A stretch of DNA of 12,840 nucleotides from contig CAJXSA010000068.1 of the NCBI GenBank assembly GCA_913060595.1, positions 1-12,840 on the forward strand, in the 5' to 3' direction. The translations under genes were made by a program, and so were the position numbers. The DNA is from an uncultured Ignavibacteria bacterium (GTDB taxonomy: Bacteria; Bacteroidota; Ignavibacteria; SZUA-365). Numbering within the stretch: the first letter of the stretch is position 1; every line of letters begins with the position of its first letter. Shown here piece by piece: positions 1 to 7,000 of this stretch. The notes beneath the pieces were generated by a model. It worked only from the letters and a program-made list of their open reading frames with translations, ran no database searches and was not told where the DNA came from.

Positions 1-616
1 CCCGCCGATCGGGAAGCATGCGCACTCCCACGACGAGCATGTACACAATACCCGCCACGAAAAACAGTCCGCCGAGCACGGTGAACTCGAACATGCCGAA
101 AGCGGGAAGTCCGTGATCGGCGGCGATGGAGCTGACGAGAATGTTGGTGGACGTACCCACAAGCGTGAGAATGCCGCCGAACATGGAGGCGAAGCTGATC
201 GGCAGCAGCAGGCGCGTGGCACTGATGTCGGTGTCGCGTGCCACGCCGAGCAGCACGGGAATGAAGACGGCCACGACGGGGGTGTTGTTGACGAAGGCGG
301 AGGCGATGCCGATCAGCGGCATGCTCAGCGCGATGCCGGCCCAGTAGCTCTGTGCGAATATGCGTGTGGAAAGCATCGCGAGGAAACTGACCGCGCCGGT
401 CTGCCGCAGTCCCGCACTGATGACGAACATCGCGGCGACGGTGACCGTGGCGGCGTTGCTGAAGCCGGAGAAGCCTTCCTCGGGAGTGAGCACGCCGGTC
501 AGCAGCAGGACGGTCATGATGAGCATCGCGGTCATATCCACTCCGATGCGCTCGGTGGAAAACAGCACGAGTGCGGCCAGCAGGAGTGCGATGACGACCC
601 ACATTTCGAATATCAT
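1..616 (-). CDS. SLC13/DASS-family permease, N-terminal part (runs off left edge)
   Basis: This is the N-terminal 205 residues of an inner-membrane secondary transporter of the divalent anion/Na+ symporter group (SLC13). The product is very hydrophobic, with a membrane segment at about residues 5-20 and further ones at about 28-44, 56-72, 92-122, 135-160 and 175-198. Diagnostic motifs are FVNNTP near residues 108-113, corresponding to the first SNT-like substrate/cation loop, and GTSTN at 154-158. The pattern GFSN-A-TVTVAAMFV...SAGLR resembles the SAC1/YfbS-like subgroup, which usually carries TrkA-C (RCK_C) domains in a central loop; that part would lie outside the window. The substrate cannot be told; sulfate or dicarboxylates are typical for the family. 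The start is the ATG at 616-614, with GGGAC a few bases upstream; no other in-frame start was found further upstream. The C-terminal half is missing because of the window edge, not because the gene is broken. Confidence 0.88.
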   Translation of the reverse strand, partial: MIFEMWVVIALLLAALVLFSTERIGVDMTAMLIMTVLLLTGVLTPEEGFSGFSNAATVTVAAMFVISAGLRQTGAVSFLAMLSTRIFAQSYWAGIALSMPLIGIASAFVNNTPVVAVFIPVLLGVARDTDISATRLLLPISFASMFGGILTLVGTSTNILVSSIAADHGLPAFGMFEFTVLGGLFFVAGIVYMLVVGVRMLPDRR

Positions 617-764
617 GATTGTCCCGAACTGGTGATGCTTCCTGCGCCGTGCCGCGGTTCCGGTACTGCGGCAGCGGGTGACGGCGGGAATGGAAACAGG
701 CTGTGTATGCTATATCAACATTAGGGATGGAATACATTGTTCCCGTGCATATTTACGCAACTGA

Positions 765-1022
765 ACCGGAAGTTGCGTTGTCGAGGATTATCTCGATTTC
801 AAGGAGGCGATGTCCGAGGCCTATGCCGGCATCGGCGGGGTGCACTGGTCGGAGCATGCCATTCGCACGCTGCTGGCCATCTTTCCCGAGGGACAGCTCT
901 GCGTGGTGGTCAACGGCAGGGTGGTGGCGTCGGTGCTGGCCATCATCGTCGACTATGCGGCGTACGGGGACCGCCGCACCGACCTGTACGAGCTGCGGAT
1001 GAAGTCCGATCACAAAGGCTGA
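765..1022 (+). pseudogene. Remnant of a GNAT acetyltransferase/carbon-nitrogen hydrolase fusion gene
   Basis: The frame from 765 to 1022 reads like the first part of bifunctional GNAT/nitrilase-type proteins. These pair an N-terminal acetyltransferase-like domain with a C-terminal carbon-nitrogen hydrolase and are normally around 500 residues. Recognisable pieces are VEDYLDFKEAMSEAY, the WSEHAIRTLLAIFPEGQLCV block and the VVAS...IIVDYAAYGD strand. After YGD the expected sequence stops and DRRTDLYELR follows, then a stop codon. That tail resembles the C-terminal end of nitrilase-family proteins, so an internal in-frame deletion of more than 1 kb is likely. The acetyl-CoA-binding motif and the Glu-Lys-Cys triad are absent. 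The 5' end is also damaged: a TGA at 762-764 closes the frame and there is no start before ATG 810, where AAGGAGG lies only 2 bases upstream. A short 70-residue product from 810 is possible but unlikely to be active. Family assignment is from recalled sequence pattern. Confidence 0.6.
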
Positions 1023-1032
1023 CAGGCGCCGA

Positions 1033-1061
1033 TTGCCATTTCCTCCGCCGCGGCGTAGCTT
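1033..1061 (+). promoter_or_regulatory. Candidate promoter for the lipoprotein gene
   Basis: TTGCCA at 1033-1038 (one mismatch to TTGACA) is followed after exactly 17 bases by TAGCTT at 1056-1061. The second element fits the TAnnTT core of Bacteroidota -7 boxes better than TATAAT. Transcription would begin about 30 bases before the start codon at 1095. The -10 match is weak, so this is a suggestion only. Confidence 0.3.
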
Positions 1062-1094
1062 GCGGACATCAGTCGAACAGTCTGCGGATATGGC

Positions 1095-1973
1095 ATGCTT
1101 CTCGTGCTTTTCAATTCCCTCTCCCGGCGTCTCGTTTCCCCGTTCCTCCTCGCCGTCACGTTGTTCACCGCAGCCGGCTGCACCGCGTCGCGCATCGAGG
1201 TGGAGACAGGCAGCGACCACTCCTTCGTGGACGTCGCGTACGATGACACGCATTTCAACATGCTGGTACGCAAGGACACCATCGACCGCAACGACAACAA
1301 CGTGCTGTTCTGGGGCGTGAACAACATGTTCGCGCCGACCTTCGATCCGGCACGGCAGAGCCTGTACTTCAGCCTGGAAAGCAATTACCGCGACGAGCGC
1401 GACCGCTACTACATGGAGTGGAATCTCGACAGCCGCGGCACCGCCGGCGCGAAGCATCGCCTGATTCACGGCATGATTCCGAAGGACAACGGCTACGGAC
1501 AGCTGCTCGAACTGCGTTGGAATCGCTACCTGTTCAAGAAAGCCTACGGGGATACGGAGTATCTCTCCATCGCGGAGGACGGCATGCATGTGAACACGCC
1601 CATACTCCGGGGCGGGAACGCCCCGCGCGTGTTCGGCAACACGGTGACCGTGAACTGGGACGACGGGGACGTGTTCACCGTGGATCTCCCTGCGCAGAAC
1701 GCAAAGGGCTTCGATGCGGAACAGCCCGTGCTCGTGCAGTTCCAGGGGAAGAACGCGCAGCAGACGATTTCCCTCTACCTGTTCAGCGGGACGCGGGCGC
1801 AGCGCCTCCGCTGGGCCGACGAATACGAGGGCGCGCGCATGATGTGGAAGGACGGCAAACCCGTGGACCTCGTGCCGCCCCGCAGCGTGGCCGCCTTTTC
1901 CGTCTCCCGCGTCACACGACCGGACGGCAGCGCGGTGTACCTCGCATCACTCGAAGGAATGTACGCACAGTAG
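1095..1973 (+). CDS. Predicted lipoprotein of unknown function
   Basis: A 292-residue protein that I do not recognise. The N-terminus has two arginines (residues 11-12), a hydrophobic stretch (about 14-25) and a lipobox-like A-A-G-C ending at Cys29, so it is probably exported and lipid-anchored. The mature part is rich in aromatic and charged residues and in short alternating hydrophobic patterns, suggesting a beta-rich fold; there are no membrane segments and no further cysteine. No catalytic motif stands out. ATG 1095 is the only start in frame after the TAG at 1056-1058, and its Shine-Dalgarno sequence is weak. The gene follows the GNAT-nitrilase remnant by 72 bases and converges on the TonB receptor gene, leaving only 37 bases between stop codons and no clear terminator there. 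Its GC-rich codon use matches its neighbours. It is real as a coding region; the lipoprotein call is moderate, and the function is unknown. Confidence 0.72.
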   Translation: MLLVLFNSLSRRLVSPFLLAVTLFTAAGCTASRIEVETGSDHSFVDVAYDDTHFNMLVRKDTIDRNDNNVLFWGVNNMFAPTFDPARQSLYFSLESNYRDERDRYYMEWNLDSRGTAGAKHRLIHGMIPKDNGYGQLLELRWNRYLFKKAYGDTEYLSIAEDGMHVNTPILRGGNAPRVFGNTVTVNWDDGDVFTVDLPAQNAKGFDAEQPVLVQFQGKNAQQTISLYLFSGTRAQRLRWADEYEGARMMWKDGKPVDLVPPRSVAAFSVSRVTRPDGSAVYLASLEGMYAQ

Positions 1974-2010
1974 CTGCTCTGTCACGAGCGCAACAATTGC
2001 GGACGGACGA

Positions 2011-3909
2011 TCAGGATCCGATGTGCAGCTGCAGGCGTATGGTGCGGCCCGGTTCGAACACCTGCATGCCCGCCGCGAAGGGGTTGCGAAGGTAGGAGAG
2101 ATGCTGGCGGTAACTGCGGTCGAACAGGTTTTCGACCAGGAGGTTCGCGCGCAGATGTGCGCCGCTCCAGCGCAGTCCGACGTCGACGCGCATCCAGCCC
2201 GGCGTGGCGAACTCCGCCAGCGCGGGGTCGATGCGCTTCTGGTCCGATTGCGCGGTGATGCCGGCCTGCAGGGAAAGGTTGTGCCATGACGGTGTGCGCA
2301 GGGCGGCGTGTGCGCGCAATGGGGGGATCTCAGACAGCGGCGCAGCGTTTTCCATCTGCTCTCCCCACGTCCATGCGAGATCCACTGTGACCAGGCGGCG
2401 TTCATAGCGCAGCGTCGCCGCGGCGAGCCAGGCGTCCACGTTGTCGAAGCTCTGGTACATGCCCGCTGTGGCATTGCGCTTGACCGGCTGCACGTAGTTG
2501 GTGACACCGCTCGCGGAGATCTCCGCCTGAAGGTCCATCCACCGGGCGCTCGCGCGCAGCGTTCCGCGCAAAGGCTGTGCGAGCGTGGGATTGCCGCTCC
2601 AGGCAGGCTTCGTGCCTGGTTTCCGCACTGCGATATAGAGTTCCTCGGCCTGCGGAGGCTCCGCGGCGGCTTCCAACTGCAGCCCGTACCCGCCTGCCGC
2701 GCCCGCGCGTCTGCGCCACTCGAGCTGTGCGGCCGCCACCGCATAGATGCGACCGTTGTCCGCGTCGGCATACAGTTCGCGGTAGAAGGGGAGTCGCGCT
2801 TCATCGCCGATGCGCGTGTAGCTCATCCCCGCCCGCAGGGCCGCGGACAGCGGGCCGAAGTGCAGACGGTGCACACCGGCGGCATAATACTGCTGTACCT
2901 CTGGCAGCATGTGGTTTGCGAGCAGCGGCTCTGCGGCTGCTCTGCCGAGGAGAATGCACGGGTTCCCGTCGGGATCGATGCGCCGGTCGAAACGGTTGTC
3001 CGCGTCCCAGTTCCGCATCCATGCCTCGAAGTACTCCCCGTGCAGTCCGACGGTGAGGTTGCGGGCCTCGGTGCGCATGTCCATCATTCCCTGCCGGCAC
3101 TCATTGGTCATGAGATGATCGGTGTATGTCGCGTACAGGCGGATGTTTTTCCACTGCACGTGTCCGCTGCTGACGCGGTTGAAACGTTCGTCCATCAGCA
3201 GGAAGGGAAAGAGCACGTTTTCGGTGTAGGAAAATCCCCCGCCGTACTGCCAGTCGCCGCTGCGGCCGCGCAGCGTGGCTTCCGCGAGCGTGTAGGCATG
3301 CAGCGAACTGTAGCCGTAGCGGTCGGTGAATTCCTGTCCCGCGCCGTCGGTGTAGGGATCGCCTGTGGCATAGCGCAGCGAGAGCGCATGATCGCGCGTC
3401 TCCAGCAGTGCGGCCGCGTCCGCTGCGGGTACGGCGCCCGCGCTGCCGGCGAGCGACGCCTGCCAGCGCAGCGTATCGGAGGGGGGACGTCGGCGGAAGT
3501 GCACGCTGCCCGCCAGGCCAGAAACCGCGTCGAGCGTGGATTTCTGCAGGGTCACCGCGGCCAGGTCGAGGGGATTGACGCGCGTGAGCGGGGAGTCCAT
3601 GCGATTGGGACAGGCGCTGTGATAGCGCTCGCCGTCCACCACGACGGCGATGTCGCCGCGCCGGAATCCGTCCACCGCGATATCCTGCGCGAAGTCCACC
3701 CCGCGCCGGACGAGTGTGAAACCCGAACGGCCGAGAACGTCGGAAAGCGCTTCCTTGCGCATGGGAACGTCCATGCGTCCGAAGGCGATGCGCTGCGCGG
3801 CGATCTCCACGGTGTGAAATTCCCAGGTGCGAACACTGTCTTCGGTCTGGGCGCGCAGGGGTGAAAAGGAAATGAGGAATGCGAAAAGAAGGAGAGTGAG
3901 ACGTGTCAT
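2011..3909 (-). CDS. TonB-dependent outer-membrane receptor, OprC/NosA-like copper receptor
   Basis: A 632-residue TonB-dependent receptor, a 22-stranded outer-membrane barrel with an N-terminal plug, driven by TonB-ExbBD. ATG 3909 is chosen over upstream starts because AGGGAAA lies about 5 bases before it and a signal peptide follows at once (cleavage near residue 20, LRA-Q). The plug covers about residues 30-140, with DVLGRSGF, the DIAVDGFR block and GLAGSVHF. The barrel fills the rest and ends in a typical ENLFDRSYR motif; the last residue is Ser rather than the usual aromatic. The plug contains Cys100-Pro-Asn-Arg-Met104 and the barrel His265-Leu-Met267. This CxxxM plus HxM pair is the copper-binding signature described for Pseudomonas OprC, related to NosA of denitrifiers. 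Met-rich residues 275-278 follow nearby. It lacks the N-terminal carboxypeptidase-regulatory-like domain common in SusC-type receptors. Copper as substrate is inferred from these motifs; no copper-handling gene is adjacent. Confidence 0.88.
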   Translation of the reverse strand: MTRLTLLLFAFLISFSPLRAQTEDSVRTWEFHTVEIAAQRIAFGRMDVPMRKEALSDVLGRSGFTLVRRGVDFAQDIAVDGFRRGDIAVVVDGERYHSACPNRMDSPLTRVNPLDLAAVTLQKSTLDAVSGLAGSVHFRRRPPSDTLRWQASLAGSAGAVPAADAAALLETRDHALSLRYATGDPYTDGAGQEFTDRYGYSSLHAYTLAEATLRGRSGDWQYGGGFSYTENVLFPFLLMDERFNRVSSGHVQWKNIRLYATYTDHLMTNECRQGMMDMRTEARNLTVGLHGEYFEAWMRNWDADNRFDRRIDPDGNPCILLGRAAAEPLLANHMLPEVQQYYAAGVHRLHFGPLSAALRAGMSYTRIGDEARLPFYRELYADADNGRIYAVAAAQLEWRRRAGAAGGYGLQLEAAAEPPQAEELYIAVRKPGTKPAWSGNPTLAQPLRGTLRASARWMDLQAEISASGVTNYVQPVKRNATAGMYQSFDNVDAWLAAATLRYERRLVTVDLAWTWGEQMENAAPLSEIPPLRAHAALRTPSWHNLSLQAGITAQSDQKRIDPALAEFATPGWMRVDVGLRWSGAHLRANLLVENLFDRSYRQHLSYLRNPFAAGMQVFEPGRTIRLQLHIGS

Positions 3910-3971
3910 CGTACTTTCCCTGGCAGGTGCTGCGTTGTTGTGTGCGATCGTGAGATGCGTTCGATGCGCAA

Positions 3972-4000
3972 AACATAGCAAATACATCGACGCAAGACAA
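3972..4000 (-). promoter_or_regulatory. Candidate promoter of the TonB receptor gene
   Basis: On the minus strand, TTGTCT (4000-3995) and TATGTT (3977-3972) are separated by exactly 17 bases. The second element is followed by TTG, giving TATGTTTTG, close to the Bacteroidota TAnnTTTG box. The site lies in the only AT-rich stretch between the preceding terminator (4026-4052) and the start codon at 3909, giving a leader of roughly 55-60 bases. Confidence 0.42.
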
Positions 4001-4025
4001 TAATATCTGATGCATGTATACAAAG

Positions 4026-4052
4026 CGCCCTCCCCGGTGTACGGGGAGGGCG
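4026..4052 (-). terminator. Hairpin terminator after the metalloprotease gene
   Basis: An 11-bp perfect stem (4026-4036 with 4042-4052) encloses a 5-base loop, 43 bases beyond the metalloprotease stop codon. On the minus strand only a short CTTTG follows, so the T-tract is weak. The arm CGCCCTCCCCG is identical to the core of the terminator at 8001-8033. Confidence 0.7.
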
Positions 4053-4095
4053 TCGTATCAGGTCCGTTGCCGGTGCTCGGCGCGACGGGGTGTTG

Positions 4096-7000
4096 TCAGC
4101 GGAGGACGACGAGCCGGCTGCGCTGCACGCTGCCGGAGCCGCGCAGCAGCAGCATGTAGCTGCCCGTGCGCAGATCGCCGGTCGGGATGCGGAAGAGGTG
4201 CGTCCCGGCCGCGAGCCTTTCGTCGCGGAGGCGAAGGATTTCCCGGCCCGCCATGTCGCAGAGAATGAGCTGCACCCGCTCCGCGACGGGCATGGTGACA
4301 CGGACATGCGCCGTGGCTGAGGCGGGCTGCGGCCAGGCTGGGGAAAGCGTGACCGACGCGGGCTGCGCGCGTGTGACCGTGATTTCAGGACCGTACGTCA
4401 CCGTGCCGTCGCGGTCCTCCTGCCTGAGCCGGTAATGCCACTGGCTGCCGGGCGGCAGCGCGCCGTCGATGTAGTCATAGGATTGCGGCGTGTTGACGGT
4501 GCCGGATCCGCGAACGAAGGCCAGCGTGGTCCAGGCGGTGCGCTCGGTGCGGCGCTGGACGTGGAAGCCGTAGTTGCTGAGCTCCGTGGCGGTACGCCAC
4601 TGCAGCGCCACACGCTGCCCGTCGAAGCGCCCGGTAAAAGCCGTCAGCTCCACGGGCAGGGGGGATGCGTTGTCTCCGACGGAAAAGGGCGAGAAGCTGC
4701 TGACCCCGGTGGCGGACTGCGTGTACGGGTTGCTCCCGGAGGCGGCGGAAGGCGCCTGCAATGCTGACCATGTGCTGCCGTCATGATGCGCCACGTAGCT
4801 GCTGCCGCGGCTGAACAGGGACAGCTCGTCTCCCGCGTTCCACTGCAGGGTGACGGTGGCATTCGATCCGCCCGCGACGCTTTCCTCGATATCCCAGGTT
4901 TTCGCCACGGCGTGCGTCGTGAGCGGAGTGCCGGTCAGACCGCCGTCGCGCACCCCGTCGAGCACACGTACGCCGAACGCATCCGCCGTCCCGCTGTTCT
5001 GCAAGGTGACGGGAGTGTATGTCGTGGAGCTGCCCACGGGGAAGAGCACGCTGCCGCTGCGGCCTCCGCTGCCCAGGTTCTGCTGCACCAGCATGCCGCT
5101 GCCTGTCGTGACCACGTGGCTGGATGCCCCGCCCCCGCTGATGCTGCCGCTGCCGCCAATGGTGAGGTCATCGTTGGACAGCGTGATCGTTCCGCTGCTG
5201 AGCGTGAGCGTGCCGGTGACGGTGAGAGGGTTCGCGAGGCTGATTCCGCCGCTGTTATCCACGGCAAGAGAAGCGAGTGTCAGCGACGGAACGCCCGTCG
5301 GCGGGGTGACGCCCGACGGAATGGTCACGGCATCGCCGGCGTCGGGTGTCGCGCAGGGACTGTCCCAGTTCCCCACCGTGCCCCAGTCGGAATCGACGTC
5401 CGCATCCCATGTCAGTGCGGTCGGATTCGCGGGATGCATGGTCACGGTGACCTGGTCGGTGTCCGCGCAGCCCGCAGAGGTGGTCGTCGTCAGCGTGTAC
5501 GTGGTCGTCGCGGCCGGTGACGCCGTCGGATTGGAGACGTAGGGATTCGAGAGTCCGGACGCCGGTGACCAGCTGTAGCCCTCGCTCGCGACGGTGAAGC
5601 GGGTCAGGGGACGCGCTGTGCTGATGAAGGCGCTGCCGAGTGTGCATCCCTGCACGCCGCCCTGGCTGCTGTAATTGTACGTGGTGAGAAAGCTGCTTCC
5701 GTGACCGGTCAGGTTGATCACGTAGCTGGTGCCGCTGGAATTGTTGTCGAAACAGACCTCCACGAGGAGATTGTCCAGGCCGTTCCATTGAAACCATGGC
5801 TGCAGATCGAGGGGCTGCCAGCCGCTGCCCGACGGCGTGTACGAGGATGCGGAATACACCGTGGTGAAGCTTGCGGACTGGAAGCCGGTATTCAGGGCCG
5901 TGGCGCTCGTGTGCGCGAGACGCACGTTGAAACCGTTCATCGCCTGCGTCGCAGTGTTGCCCGACGCGATGCTGAACGACAGCCGTGTGATAAAGCCCGC
6001 GGACATCCCGAGCGCCTGCAGCTCCGCTGCCGTGAACAGGAACTGCGTTCTGCAGTCCCGCGCACCGGTGCGGAACAGTATGGTCGATCCCGTCCCCGTC
6101 GTGCTCCCGGTGCTCGTGTAATCGCTCGCGCTCACTCCCGCGTTTCCGATGGAAGCGGAGCCGCTGGGACAGATGCCGACATCGGGACCGGCGTTCGAGA
6201 CGAGGGGTGACTGCACGGTGACGGTCACATCATCGCTCGATGTCAGGGCGCAGGTACTGTTGGAAACTGTCACGCGATACGTGGTCGTCGATGCGGGCGA
6301 TGCGGTATACGCAGCGTCCGTGGAGAGCACGGTGCTGGACGGTGGGATGGTCCACGCATACTGCGTGCCGCCGCGCGCGACGAGGAGCTTGCTCCCGCCT
6401 GTGCAGACGGCCAGATCCGGACCTGCGTTCGCGAGCTGCGCGGTGATGGGGATCCCGCCGCAGGGATTGGCGGCGACGCTGGCGTCCATCGCATTCTGCG
6501 CACCGGCGATGTCGTTGCTCTGCAGCACGCGCTTGGTAGTTCCCGAACCGATGGCATAGTACATCACCTGTGCGCTCGCGGCGGCGTGGCCCAGCTGCAT
6601 GCCGTGTCCGAGTTCGTGCAGGGCGACGGAGCGGAAATCGTACACGCCGGAGGCCGGCGTGCCTGTGTATTCCCAGCTGTATGCGGTGCCGAAGGCGATA
6701 TCCATTTCATACAGCCATGCCACGGTGTCGGGGGGACAGTACGAGAGATACCAGCGGCTGGTACAGCGCCCGAGCACACCACCGGGAAGGCCGCCCATCA
6801 TCGCGATGTTCACGCCGTCGGCGGCGATGGCAGCGAGCGATGTGTCGGGGCCGACGTCCCAGTTCACCCGGTTCGTCGTCGTGGCGCAGCGCCAGGCCTC
6901 GAGCTGGTCGATGAAAGCGGCGCGACGAGCCGCGTTGCCCGCGAAAGTCGTATTCATGCGCCAGGTATAGCCGCCGTTCCCGTTGTCGTCGACATGATCC

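Noticed and set aside
113..724. A 203-codon plus-strand frame
   Set aside because: It is antisense to the SLC13 permease, whose minus frame has membrane segments and the NNT and GTSTN motifs. The plus product is an unstructured Gly/Asp/His-rich sequence.
753..1589. A 278-codon minus-strand frame across the GNAT remnant and the lipoprotein start
   Set aside because: It overlaps two plus-strand frames with recognisable protein character. Its composition (His, Val, Arg rich) is typical of an antisense shadow, and it has no start context or domain.
1989..2001. A small hairpin (CGCAA-CAA-TTGCG) between the two convergent genes as a terminator
   Set aside because: The stem is only five base pairs and there is no T-tract on either strand.
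2308..3864. A 518-codon open frame on the plus strand over the TonB receptor
   Set aside because: It is a GC-rich shadow of the receptor gene. The minus frame has the plug, barrel and copper motifs, and the plus frame has no recognisable protein features.
3965..4020. ATACAT/ATGTAT inverted pairs upstream of the receptor as a metal-regulator operator
   Set aside because: The arms are short, widely spaced and imperfect beyond six bases in an AT-rich stretch, so chance explains them and no known operator consensus fits.
3910..4023. An N-terminal extension of the TonB receptor to ATG 4021-4023
   Set aside because: It would place 38 unusual residues before a clear signal peptide, and it crosses the likely promoter. 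ATG 3909 has a good ribosome-binding site.
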